NCBI RefSeq assembly: GCF_002250655.1
Contig: NZ_NOZR01000014.1
Span: 81,564-145,563, forward strand
Source: Mycolicibacterium sphagni
Lineage (GTDB): Bacteria > Actinomycetota > Actinomycetes > Mycobacteriales > Mycobacteriaceae
Length of the DNA stretch: 64,000 nucleotides
Direction: 5' to 3'
The notes beneath the pieces were generated by a model. That model did no database searches. It saw only the letters and a program-made list of their open reading frames with translations, and was not told the DNA's origin. Made by a program: the position numbers and the translations under genes. The stretch's first letter is position 1. Each line of letters begins with the position of its first letter. Positions 1 to 7,880 of the stretch are shown in pieces.

Positions 1-9
1 GGGTCGAGG

Positions 10-528
10 CTAGGCGGACGGGACCGCGGTCACCGGGATGACGACGGTCCCTTGGCAGGCGCCGCTGTCGATCGTGGTCTGGAAGGTGCCGGCCAGCGAT
101 CCGTCTGGCTGTGGCGTGTAGGCGGTCACCGAGTTGGCCGGGTCGTAGGTGATCGTGCCGTCGGGCAGCGTGCAATCCCATCGCCAGCTGTTCGACCGCG
201 ACCATTGCGAACCGGTCCACGCGAATGTCGTGGATTGCGCGACGTTGTCCTTGGGCGTCGGCCCGTCGAGAGCCGAGGCGATGCAGGTGCCCGACGAACA
301 GTCCGTCGTGATCTTGTACGAAGCGGTGTAGGGCGTTTCCTGCTGCGTGGCCGCGATACTGGTGCCCGACTTCTGGTCGGTATGGAAGGTGATCTTGTAC
401 CAGCCGCCCCAGAACGGCTCGTCCGCGTGCGCGACCGGGACTGCGATGACCAGTGCTGCAGCGGATACCAGCAGACTTCGGCGCGCTAACCGGCGCTGGG
501 CGCCTGAATTCGCGCCGAAATCAGCCAA
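10..528 (-). CDS. Small exported protein, mycobacterial secreted family
   Basis: Predicted 172-residue secreted protein of unknown function. After an arginine-rich start (RRLARRSLL) comes a hydrophobic signal segment ending in AHA-DE, a good signal peptidase I site, so the mature protein begins DEPFWGGWYK. The mature part is rich in Trp, Thr and Ser and has paired cysteines (TDCSSGTC, WDCTLPDG, GACQG), consistent with a small disulphide-bonded extracellular beta domain. The long frame runs upstream into the preceding gene; I prefer a TTG at 528 that overlaps the end of that gene and has GGCGAG upstream. The resemblance is to lineage-specific mycobacterial exported proteins; no activity can be assigned. 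It is translationally linked to the 521-1198 gene, suggesting joint expression. Confidence 0.6.
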   Translation of the reverse strand: MADFGANSGAQRRLARRSLLVSAAALVIAVPVAHADEPFWGGWYKITFHTDQKSGTSIAATQQETPYTASYKITTDCSSGTCIASALDGPTPKDNVAQSTTFAWTGSQWSRSNSWRWDCTLPDGTITYDPANSVTAYTPQPDGSLAGTFQTTIDSGACQGTVVIPVTAVPSA

Positions 529-1198
529 AGTATGTCTCGCCGCCGGTGGGATAGCCGCCGCCGTCTGTGGCGATGTGCACGTGGGTGTAGTGGTTCGCGT
601 CATCGCCCCCGAGATTAGGCATCAGGGACGGCTTGCCGTTGTGGTCATACATGACACGCCGCCAGATCACGTGATTCAGCGAGAGCCGGTCAGCGTTGGC
701 GAGCGCGAAGGACGCGATTCGGTCGCCGAGCTCTTTGCCTTCCGGGCTCTGATAATTCGGGATCATTACATCGATGGCCATGCCCATGGGATGCCATTTC
801 AACGCGTCCGGCCGTACTCCGCCGATGGTGCGGATCTCCGGGAAGTAGGCGCTGACGAGACGCTCGGCCAGGATCGTCTTGATCTGCAAACCCTTTTCGA
901 TACCGACGCCCGCGGGAAGTGCACGCAAGATCGTGCGGTTGACGGCGCTTCTGCTGGCCACCAGTTCGGCCTGGGTCATTACGACGTAATGTCCGCTGAT
1001 CAATTCGGCCTTCAGATCCAAGGGGCCCGCGGCCACCAGTTCGGCGCAGCACCGCGGGTGGCTCTGGGTCAGCTTGGCGGGCAGCGCGCCGCTACTGGCG
1101 GAGAGCATGGCGGCCACCGGCAGTACGGCGAACACAACCACGGCGACAGACCACCGGCGCCGTGGCTTGGCTAACCGATGTCTGCCCACGGACGGCAC
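521..1198 (-). CDS. Exported protein with LAS-type peptidase-like motif (Rv0320-like)
   Basis: 225 residues with a basic N-terminus (HRLAKPRRR) and one hydrophobic segment, so exported or membrane-anchored. The C-terminal half contains WHPMGMAIDVMIPN and later HYTHVHIA. These resemble the SxHxxGxAxD and HxH zinc-ligand motifs of LAS-type D-Ala-D-Ala peptidases and the related ARB_07466 C-terminal domain. Length and layout match my recollection of the mycobacterial conserved exported protein Rv0320. A cell-wall peptidase role is an inference; the Glu general base expected in LAS enzymes is not clearly placed. The last codons overlap the proposed TTG start of the downstream secreted protein. 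Confidence 0.7.
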   Translation of the reverse strand: MPSVGRHRLAKPRRRWSVAVVVFAVLPVAAMLSASSGALPAKLTQSHPRCCAELVAAGPLDLKAELISGHYVVMTQAELVASRSAVNRTILRALPAGVGIEKGLQIKTILAERLVSAYFPEIRTIGGVRPDALKWHPMGMAIDVMIPNYQSPEGKELGDRIASFALANADRLSLNHVIWRRVMYDHNGKPSLMPNLGGDDANHYTHVHIATDGGGYPTGGETYFG

Positions 1199-1455
1199 TC
1201 TATCTGGACAATTCCGGCGGTTGAACTCGCTTCGCTATCTTCTGTCCGGCGCCAGAGGGGGGCTTAAACCCGCCATCGACGGTACGTGAGGTTGCTGCCG
1301 ATTCCGCATCCGGCCCCAGTGAAAATGTCGAAGCCCACCGCCGATTGAGCCGTTGAACTGTGTGTTCATCTTCTGTTCGCCGAACCGAATCCGGACCGAT
1401 ACTGTTGGGTATTCAGTTCGCTCCTGGGCGCATCAGCGAACGCCCATTCGGGGCG

Positions 1456-2541
1456 TTACTTTTTGAATCGGCCGGCGAATCCGCGCAATGGCAGGTCCGC
1501 ACTCGTGATGAGCCCCGGCGGGGCAGCCACCACCGCACGGATCGCGTTGAGGGCCGGCAAGCCGGTGACCGTCATGCCGATGGACGCGAACGAGTCCGGG
1601 TTGGACAGATCGACGCCGGGCTTCGGGAAGATCATGTGCTTGTTGTAGACGTGTGGATCGCCGGTGATCTGGGTGATGTAGCAGCCCCGGATGTTCCAGC
1701 TTGGATCGGTGTGCGGGGTCATCTGCCACTCGAGGTGCGTCTCCACCCGGGGCACCCCGTCCACCATGCCTTGGTATTTCAGGTAGTTGCCGCCCAGCGA
1801 GCCCTTGGGCATCTGTATCCACCCGAGGTCGACGTCCTTGGTGCAGGCGCCGAGCTCGTAAGTGAACTTGACCTCGTCGAGTTCGAGGTCGAAACAGTCG
1901 GCCATCATCAGCACGCTGTCGGCGAAAACGCGGGTGTACTTCTCGAGCTTGCCCGGCAATGACGGGTCGTCGACTGGCAGGCCGTAGCCGACCTCCTTCC
2001 AGGTCTCCTGCGAGTGGTGGCAGGACACGTCGACGGACTCGATGGTGGTGATGTTCTCGATCTCGGCGACGTCGGCGGAACAGACCACCCCGAGAATCTG
2101 GTTGACGCCGGGGTTCATGCCGGTGCCGTAGAACGTGGAACCACCCTTCTCGCAGGCCTCTTGGAGGAGTTGCGACACCTTCTTGCCGGAGGGATGCGGG
2201 TGGTTGGTGTCGCGGTGCCAGCCGGTGATCCAGTCGGCGGTGGTGACGATGTCGATACCTGCCTCGAGCACCTTGACGTAGAGATCCTCGTCGGGAAACA
2301 CACCGTGAAAGGTCAGCACATCGGGCTTGGCCGCGATGATCTCGTCGACCGAACCTGTTGCGGTGACACCGATCGGCGCCAAGCCCACGATTTCACCGGC
2401 GTCGCGGCCGATCTTGTCCGTGGAGTAGCAGTGCAGACCGATCAGCTCCAGATCGCGGTGCTCTCCGATCCGCTTGATCATCTCGGTGCCGACGTTTCCG
2501 GTCGCCACCTGGAACACCCGAATCGGCTTATTGGCTGACAC
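1456..2541 (-). CDS. Rossmann-fold NAD(P)H dehydrogenase, DapB/amine-dehydrogenase-like
   Basis: 361 residues, GTG start. The N-terminus (IRVFQVATGNVGTEMIKRI) is a Gly-rich dinucleotide-binding loop of the dihydrodipicolinate-reductase-like class used by 2,4-diaminopentanoate dehydrogenase relatives common in mycobacteria. The rest is a mixed alpha/beta catalytic domain without a motif I can assign to a substrate. It overlaps the end of the upstream Rieske oxygenase by 14 bp and is clearly in its operon, so it probably acts on the same substrate or product. An oxidoreductase role is well supported; the substrate is unknown. Confidence 0.8.
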   Translation of the reverse strand: MSANKPIRVFQVATGNVGTEMIKRIGEHRDLELIGLHCYSTDKIGRDAGEIVGLAPIGVTATGSVDEIIAAKPDVLTFHGVFPDEDLYVKVLEAGIDIVTTADWITGWHRDTNHPHPSGKKVSQLLQEACEKGGSTFYGTGMNPGVNQILGVVCSADVAEIENITTIESVDVSCHHSQETWKEVGYGLPVDDPSLPGKLEKYTRVFADSVLMMADCFDLELDEVKFTYELGACTKDVDLGWIQMPKGSLGGNYLKYQGMVDGVPRVETHLEWQMTPHTDPSWNIRGCYITQITGDPHVYNKHMIFPKPGVDLSNPDSFASIGMTVTGLPALNAIRAVVAAPPGLITSADLPLRGFAGRFKK

Positions 2542-3538
2542 TTTGTGGTTCTCCTTGGTGATCGGGTTGGTAGAACTGGTTGGCCCACTTGCGGATTGCA
2601 GTGAAGCCGTCGAATTCTGCGGCGGCCAATCCCGGCCGGTGGGTGTAGCGCTGGTGTTGCCAGATCTCGATATCGGCGGCGAATTGGTCGATCACCGCCT
2701 GCCCGAACGCCTGCGCCTTGGCCTCGGCTTTCGGGCTGTCGTCGCCAGGCACACGGCCGATGTAGACCATGAACCGGACATCGGAGGTGTTCTCGTCAAC
2801 GGGGGTGACCGCCGAGATGGTGCGGTTGTCGACCATGCCCCAACTCTTGGTGACCGCGACGCCGAGCCCGCCGTTGATCGCCTCGACGCCGCTGTTGATG
2901 TCGTCGATGATCTGGCCCTCATCACCTTCGAAGGTGATGGTGAAATCCACATACGAGACCGGCTCGTCGAAGTCGTGCCGGGTGAAGAGCGGCACGATCG
3001 GCGTCTGGTGGACGAACTTGAAATGTGCGAAGTCGACGCCGTTTTCGAGAACGTACTGCGGATGCAACTCAAGCTGGGTTCGGTACAGCCGGGCCTGCGG
3101 GTAGTAGTCGGCGGCGGTGCTGTCGTCGCCGAAGTCGCCGAAGATGTCCGGCACGTCGAAATACGGCTCACGGCCGGCGGTGTCGTACCAGAGGTACACC
3201 GACGAATTGCGTTCGACCGTCGGATAGGTCGGGATGCGGCGACCGCGATTCGGCCTGTCCTGGTAGGGGATACAGACGTTTCGCCCTTCGTTGTTCCACT
3301 GCCACCCGTGGAACGGGCACTGAATGACCTCGCCGACCACCGTGCCGCCGTAGCCGAGGTGGGCGCCCAGATGTTCGCAGTAGGCGTCCATCACGGTCAC
3401 CATGCCCGACTCTGCGCGCCAGGCCACCATATCGGTGTCGAAGTACTTCATCCGATGGACCTCGCCCACCGCGATCTCGTCGGACCACGCCACTTGGAAC
3501 CAGCCGGTGGGCTTCATCGACAGAGACGGTTTTGCCAC
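2528..3538 (-). CDS. Rieske non-haem iron oxygenase, KshA-like
   Basis: 336 residues. The Rieske [2Fe-2S] ligands are visible as C54-x-H56 and C74-x2-H77 (CPFHGW). The mononuclear iron site is N166-x2-D169-x2-H172-x4-H177 (ENGVDFAHFKFVH), the arrangement of the KshA (3-ketosteroid 9-alpha-hydroxylase) branch. It is expected to hydroxylate a hydrophobic, possibly steroid- or terpenoid-like, substrate with electrons from a separate reductase; none is in this small operon. The GTG start follows a near-ideal promoter by 7 nt, so the mRNA is probably leaderless. The divergent TetR gene and the shared palindrome imply local repression. KshA itself is not claimed. Confidence 0.88.
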   Translation of the reverse strand: MAKPSLSMKPTGWFQVAWSDEIAVGEVHRMKYFDTDMVAWRAESGMVTVMDAYCEHLGAHLGYGGTVVGEVIQCPFHGWQWNNEGRNVCIPYQDRPNRGRRIPTYPTVERNSSVYLWYDTAGREPYFDVPDIFGDFGDDSTAADYYPQARLYRTQLELHPQYVLENGVDFAHFKFVHQTPIVPLFTRHDFDEPVSYVDFTITFEGDEGQIIDDINSGVEAINGGLGVAVTKSWGMVDNRTISAVTPVDENTSDVRFMVYIGRVPGDDSPKAEAKAQAFGQAVIDQFAADIEIWQHQRYTHRPGLAAAEFDGFTAIRKWANQFYQPDHQGEPQSVSQ

Positions 3539-3545
3539 GCAGGCG

Positions 3546-3574
3546 AGTCTAGAAATAGTTCATAGAAGTGTCAA
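3546..3574 (-). promoter_or_regulatory. Promoter of the Rieske operon, leaderless type
   Basis: Read on the minus strand, TTGACA (3569-3574) is separated by exactly 17 bp from TAGACT (3546-3551). Seven bases later comes the GTG start codon at 3538, so the predicted transcript starts at or next to the start codon. The -35 box lies inside the palindrome at 3559-3578. Confidence 0.75.
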
Positions 3575-3578
3575 TGAA
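3559..3578. promoter_or_regulatory. Palindromic operator for divergent TetR/Rieske promoters
   Basis: The 20-bp element TTCATAGAAGTGTCAATGAA has perfect TTCAT/ATGAA outer arms and a further matching G-A/T-C pair (14 of 20 positions symmetric). It covers the -35 box of the Rieske promoter and lies just upstream of the tetR -10 box. TetR proteins usually bind such palindromes in their own divergent promoter; the binding is inferred. Confidence 0.6.
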
Positions 3579-3585
3579 TCTGGGA

Positions 3586-3591
3586 TACGAT
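3586..3591 (+). promoter_or_regulatory. -10 box of tetR, leaderless type
   Basis: TACGAT fits TANNNT and is followed by 6 nt and then ATG at 3598. There is no Shine-Dalgarno sequence, so a leaderless transcript is likely. The matching -35 position falls inside the palindrome at 3559-3578. Confidence 0.5.
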
Positions 3592-3597
3592 CCCGGG

Positions 3598-4224
3598 ATG
3601 GCGGAAGCGGACAGTGCGCGGCGACGGCCGAACAAGCGCGGTTCGGCCACGCGCGAGAGCCTGCTCGAGGCCGCGCTGACCGCACTCGCGTCCGGTCATC
3701 CGGGGGCTGTCTCGGCCAACCGCATCGCCAAGGAGGCCGGCGCGACGTGGGGCACCGTGCAGTATCAATTCGGCGACACCGACGGCTTTTGGGCAGCCGT
3801 GCTGCGCTATACCGCGGAGCGGCGGGCCAACATCTTCACTCCGCCCGACACATCGGCGAGCCTTCGCGACCGCGTGGCCGGCATCATCGACACGCTCTAC
3901 GACGGCCTGACCAACCGGGACTCCCGTGCGATCGAGAACCTGCGCGCAGCGCTGCCCCGAGAACATGCCGATCTGGAACGGGAGTACCCGCAGACTGCCG
4001 CCGAACTGTTCTCGTGGGGGCAGGGGTGGCAGGAGACCTGCCAGAAAGCCTTCGCGGATCTGCACGTGGACCCGCAGCGCATCCGTGAGATGGCCTGGCT
4101 GATTCCCGGCGCGATGCGCGGGATCGCGTCGGAGAAGCAACTCGGCAGCTATGGAGATCTTGACGAGGCCCGTCGCGGGCTGACCAACGCGATCGTCGCC
4201 TACCTCGACGACGGGCGCCGGTAG
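3598..4224 (+). CDS. TetR-family transcriptional regulator
   Basis: 208 residues from ATG 3598. The frame could open at GTG 3568, but that codon lies inside the operator, and ATG 3598 follows a -10 box by 6 nt. The N-terminal helix-turn-helix (ATRESLLEAALTAL...GAVSANRIAKEAGATWGTVQYQFGD) is typical TetR, with a variable C-terminal ligand domain. Transcribed away from the Rieske oxygenase operon with a palindrome between them, it probably represses both itself and that operon, responding to the substrate or a CoA derivative. A second inverted repeat after its stop codon may extend control to the following SDR gene. Confidence 0.88.
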   Translation: MAEADSARRRPNKRGSATRESLLEAALTALASGHPGAVSANRIAKEAGATWGTVQYQFGDTDGFWAAVLRYTAERRANIFTPPDTSASLRDRVAGIIDTLYDGLTNRDSRAIENLRAALPREHADLEREYPQTAAELFSWGQGWQETCQKAFADLHVDPQRIREMAWLIPGAMRGIASEKQLGSYGDLDEARRGLTNAIVAYLDDGRR

Positions 4225-4246
4225 CCGCTCGGCAATTGGGCATGCT

Positions 4247-4270
4247 TACCGTAATACTTCCAGTACGGTA
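4247..4270. promoter_or_regulatory. Inverted repeat upstream of SDR gene
   Basis: Perfect 7-bp arms TACCGTA (4247-4253) and TACGGTA (4264-4270) flank a 10-bp centre, with a nested TACT-TCC-AGTA. It lies in the 76-bp gap between tetR and the SDR gene and could be an operator or a short hairpin. It does not resemble the 3559-3578 palindrome. Confidence 0.4.
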
Positions 4271-4300
4271 TCGGGTGGTCGCCGACGAGAGGGTGCTGGA

Positions 4301-5083
4301 ATGAACATGCCGGATCCGCGCGAGCTGTTCTCGCTGACCGGACGGGTCGCCATCGTGACGGGTTCGACGCGCGGTCTAGGGCGGGCGATGGCCGAGGGAT
4401 TCGCGCACGCCGGCGCCTCCGTCGTGGTCACCGGGCGCGATCCGGATCGGTCTAGCGTTGCGGCAGAACAGATTCGGTCGGCCACCGGGCGGGACGTGAT
4501 CGGCCTCGGCTGCCACATGGGGGATTGGGACGCGATCCCCGGCTGCGTCGAACGCGTCGTCGGGCATTTCGGCCGGGTCGACGTCCTGGTGAACAACGCC
4601 GGCATCAATCCCGGTATCCAGTCGCTCGACGACGTCTCGCTGGAGCTGTGGCGCAAGGTGTTCAGTGTCAACCTCGAGGGCGTGCTCCGCATGAGTCAGT
4701 GCGTCGCGCCGGTCATGCGGGACGCCGGCGGCGGCAGCATCATCAATATCGGCAGCACCCAGGGCTACGAGGGCAGCCCGGAGGCAGTCGCCTATGGCGC
4801 CTCCAAAGCCGCCTTGCGCCACTTGACGGTGATGATGTCGAAAGTGTGGGCGCCGTGGAAGATTCGCGCGAACATACTCAGCCCCGGCTCGTTCCTGACC
4901 GACATCCTCGAACGCGCCGAAGAGTTTCAGCCGGGAGCGCTGGCCTGGCTGGCCAGTCTCAACTCCCAGAACCGGATCGCCAACACCCACGAGATCGTCG
5001 GCCCGGCGCTCTATCTCGCGAGCGCGGCGTCATCGTTCGTCACCGGCGACGACATCACCGCCAGTGGCGGCATGCACAAGTAG
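4301..5083 (+). CDS. Short-chain dehydrogenase/reductase
   Basis: 260 residues, classical SDR: TGSTRGLG cofactor loop, NNAG structural motif, and catalytic Ser with Y-GAS-K (AYGASKAAL). It ends with the usual SDR tail (VTGDDITASGGM). Preceded by GAGAGGG. It lies downstream of the tetR gene, and context suggests it oxidises or reduces an intermediate of the Rieske-dependent pathway. It is convergent with the AceA2 gene, whose stop codon is only 6 bp away. Confidence 0.85.
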   Translation: MNMPDPRELFSLTGRVAIVTGSTRGLGRAMAEGFAHAGASVVVTGRDPDRSSVAAEQIRSATGRDVIGLGCHMGDWDAIPGCVERVVGHFGRVDVLVNNAGINPGIQSLDDVSLELWRKVFSVNLEGVLRMSQCVAPVMRDAGGGSIINIGSTQGYEGSPEAVAYGASKAALRHLTVMMSKVWAPWKIRANILSPGSFLTDILERAEEFQPGALAWLASLNSQNRIANTHEIVGPALYLASAASSFVTGDDITASGGMHK

Positions 5084-5089
5084 GCGGGT

Positions 5090-7393
5090 TCAGTCCTCTT
5101 TTGCGATCAGCCGCTTGAGTGCCGCCTGGTCAGGCTCGAGCAGCTCGGCGATCCGGTCGTGGTTGACATCGGCGACGATGATTTCGCCGACGTCCTTGTG
5201 GACGTCGCTGAAGATGCCGTGCGCCTTCATTTTGTCGGCCTGATAGATGTTGTCCTCGGTCGGCGTCACGTAGTACACGGCGTCGGCCTTGAACCGGTGC
5301 ACCATCCACAAGTGGATCAGCGTCATCAGGCGCTTCTGCCGCAGCTTCTCGGCAAAGGTGTTCTGGTCGCGCACCGTCAGGATGCTGCGGCCGTGCCGGT
5401 CCTTGATCGGGTCGACGAGGACGTTGGCGAGCAGCTCTTCCTCGCCGCCGTCATCTCGGGTACCCCAGATGCCGAGCTCGAGGACCTCGCCACCGGCCCG
5501 GCGGGGCCGCAACGTCACCCGCAGCTTCTCACCGAGCTGGTAGTGCTCGCTCCACAGCGCCAGCCACTCCTCGAGGAGCTTCTTGGGCACCTCGGTCTGC
5601 ACCAGATGCTGATGCTGCGTGGATCCCTTGCCCATCGACTTCGTGGTCGCGGTGCGACCCGATGACGCGGCGAGCGCGGCATCGCTTCGCGGCCCACCGA
5701 CGAGCGTCTGCGGTGTGCGGTAGGGCGATTCGACCAATCGCATCTTGCGCTGCAACCGAGCCAGCGCCAGCATGCCGTCCTGGCGCAGGGCCGTCGCGAA
5801 CTCCTCGGCGGCGACACCGTCGATCTGGTGACCGCCGTAGGTCATGAAGTTGAAGACGAAGCCCATCTTGGCCAGCTCTTCGGGGAAGGCGCGCATCTCC
5901 TCGTCGCTCATGCCGGTGGTGTCCCAGTTGAACGAGGGGGACAGGTTGTAGGCCAGCATCTTCTCCGGGTACACCGCGTGCACGGCTTCGGCGAACTCGC
6001 GGGCGTCAGCCAGGTCGGCCGTCTTGGTCTCCATCCAGAGAATATCCGCAAACGGTGCTGCGGCAAGCGATTTCGCGATCGCATACGGGATTCCGCCGCG
6101 CACCTGGTAGTAGCCCTCGGGGGTCTTGGCGCGCTCGGGATCCCACGGCGCATCCACACCGAGTTCGCGGGCCTTCTCCCTGGCGGCGTACAGCGACGCC
6201 GTATTGGCGAACGCGAGCCACTCCGCCGGGTTCATCTCGTGCGTCTCGCCCTCGCCCTCGCGGAACTTCAGAAGTTCGGCCACCGCGTCGGCGTACGTGT
6301 CCAGCCCTGCGTCGTCCTGCCACGCGTCGACGAACTTGGACTCGACCTTGTCGAACAGCGCATCAAGCGAGCGTTCCCGGCCGTCGCGCCAGGCGGCGGC
6401 CTGTTCGGCGACCAGGTCGACGATGCCCTGGCGCCGCAGCCACGCATCGGCCACCGCGTACTCGCCGTCCGGCAGGGCGTAGAGCAGGTGCCCGTTTAGC
6501 TCGGTGACTCCGGCCTCGTAGAACGAGCGCACCATCGCCAGGAAGCAGGACTTGTACGGCGGAACCTTGAGGTTGGTCGCGCCGAGCAGGAATGGCTGGT
6601 CGCGCTCGTCGGCACGGCTGTCGATCAGGTTGGCCGCCTCGGCGTCGGTGCGAGCCACGATGATGCCCGGCACATTCATGATGTCGAGCTGGAAGCGGGC
6701 GGTGTTGAGCCGCTTGAGCTGCTCGTCGGACGGCACCAGCACCTTGCCGCCCTGATGGCCGCACTTCTTGGTGCCCGGACGCTGATCCTCGATGTGATAG
6801 CCGGGCACGCCCGCTTCAACAAAGCGCCGAATCAGGTTGCGCACGTGCGGATCTCCGCCGTGGCCGGTGTCCGCGTCGGCGACGATGAACGGCCGATAGT
6901 CGACGGCTGGAGTTGCCGCGCGTTGTTCGGGGGTCATCTGCAGGCGCAGGTACTGCTGGTTGCGGTCGGCGGTCAGCAGTGCACGCACCAGCCCGGCGGC
7001 CTCGTCGGGAACCTGGCTCAGCGGGTAGCTGGCGAGGTCGGGGCCGGGATCCTCGGTGGTCGAGCCCTTGGCCGACGTCGCCCAGCCGCCGAGGTAGATG
7101 CCTTCGATGCCCATCCGCTTCATGGTCACGGCCTGGCCCGGCGAGTACGGGCCGAAGGTGGTGATGCTCTTCTTGGCGGAGAAGAGTTCGCGCAGGCGTT
7201 TGTAGAACGCGGCGGCGGCTTCCCGCGCGACGGTGTGGTCGACCGGGATCGTGCCGCGCTGTTCGACGACCTGCCGCGCGGTGTAGAGCCGGGTGATTCC
7301 CTCGAACCGCGGACTGTCGATGTAGCGCTGCGTCTCGGCGACCTCGCGCTCGAATGGGGACTCGGTGGTGGCATCCGCTTCGATGATGGACAT
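5090..7393 (-). CDS. aceA: Isocitrate lyase, long AceA2 type
   Basis: 767 residues. Isocitrate lyase cleaves isocitrate to glyoxylate and succinate, the first step of the glyoxylate shunt, and also serves as methylisocitrate lyase in mycobacteria. The catalytic signature KKCGH is present (residues 209-213, C211), along with metal-binding VADADTGHGG and an ICL core interrupted by inserts. The length is that of the long AceA2/ICL2 form (about 766 residues in M. tuberculosis, split there into Rv1915/Rv1916 in H37Rv) rather than the 428-residue ICL1. GAGGAG lies upstream of the ATG. Its placement fits growth on fatty acids or sterols, matching the catabolic genes around it. Confidence 0.95.
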   Translation of the reverse strand: MSIIEADATTESPFEREVAETQRYIDSPRFEGITRLYTARQVVEQRGTIPVDHTVAREAAAAFYKRLRELFSAKKSITTFGPYSPGQAVTMKRMGIEGIYLGGWATSAKGSTTEDPGPDLASYPLSQVPDEAAGLVRALLTADRNQQYLRLQMTPEQRAATPAVDYRPFIVADADTGHGGDPHVRNLIRRFVEAGVPGYHIEDQRPGTKKCGHQGGKVLVPSDEQLKRLNTARFQLDIMNVPGIIVARTDAEAANLIDSRADERDQPFLLGATNLKVPPYKSCFLAMVRSFYEAGVTELNGHLLYALPDGEYAVADAWLRRQGIVDLVAEQAAAWRDGRERSLDALFDKVESKFVDAWQDDAGLDTYADAVAELLKFREGEGETHEMNPAEWLAFANTASLYAAREKARELGVDAPWDPERAKTPEGYYQVRGGIPYAIAKSLAAAPFADILWMETKTADLADAREFAEAVHAVYPEKMLAYNLSPSFNWDTTGMSDEEMRAFPEELAKMGFVFNFMTYGGHQIDGVAAEEFATALRQDGMLALARLQRKMRLVESPYRTPQTLVGGPRSDAALAASSGRTATTKSMGKGSTQHQHLVQTEVPKKLLEEWLALWSEHYQLGEKLRVTLRPRRAGGEVLELGIWGTRDDGGEEELLANVLVDPIKDRHGRSILTVRDQNTFAEKLRQKRLMTLIHLWMVHRFKADAVYYVTPTEDNIYQADKMKAHGIFSDVHKDVGEIIVADVNHDRIAELLEPDQAALKRLIAKED

Positions 7394-7826
7394 TGCGTCT
7401 CACGCTCCTCGCTGAGCTGGTTCCCGCACCGGCGACAACCCCGGGCGGCGATTTCGATTATCCCGACTCCACCGGCAACCGGTGTGGCTTTGGCACCAGT
7501 TCGGGAGAGCCTGATGTTCCCGCGCTGCTGGGCCGGGGCCCAGCAAATTCGACGGATTGCACAATTCGGTGTTTACGGCGGCAGTTGCGATAATGCACAT
7601 CCCGCATGGAATCGGTTGTGTCCCGCGATGTTCCGAGGCGATCCGTGACCTATTCGACTATTGACGATGGCGAAAGCTGAATTGTTCGTCTGGTCGTCGC
7701 GGCGAATTGTGTCGATGCTGTTCATTCGGTGTACAAGATCAGGTACATTCCTTTGGTCCGTCTCACCGACCAGGGGTTGGGGAGGCGGGTGCCTTTTCTC
7801 GTTGGGGTCGGGGTCAGGGAGGCAGC
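7394..7826. other. Intergenic region between divergent aceA and mce genes
   Basis: 433 bp with no convincing coding frame. It contains an inverted repeat CACCGG-CAA-CCGGTG at 7470-7484 on the aceA side and the palindrome at 7730-7747 on the mce side. I did not find a well-spaced -35/-10 pair for either gene. Confidence 0.5.
7730..7747. promoter_or_regulatory. Palindrome upstream of orphan mce gene
   Basis: TGTACAAGATCAGGTACA: perfect TGTAC/GTACA arms around a central GATC, symmetric at 14 of 18 positions. It lies about 80 bp before the leader ORF of the mce gene, with the geometry of an operator for a dimeric regulator. No regulator gene is adjacent. Confidence 0.4.
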
Positions 7827-7880
7827 ATGTCCGGCGGTTGCCCGCGGGATGACGGCCCCTACGGATGGACCGTGCGGTGA
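7827..7880 (+). CDS. 17-residue leader ORF overlapping mce start
   Basis: Short frame MSGGCPRDDGPYGWTVR preceded by AGGGAGG at ideal spacing. Its stop codon TGA (7878-7880) overlaps the proposed GTG start of the mce gene (7877-7879) as GTGA. The mce start itself has no good ribosome-binding site, so translational coupling through this leader is plausible. Only ribosome profiling or a reporter could confirm translation. Confidence 0.4.
   Translation: MSGGCPRDDGPYGWTVR

Noticed and set aside
1199..1455. Possible gene or RNA in the gap
   Set aside because: No convincing frame, ribosome-binding site or stable hairpin was seen.
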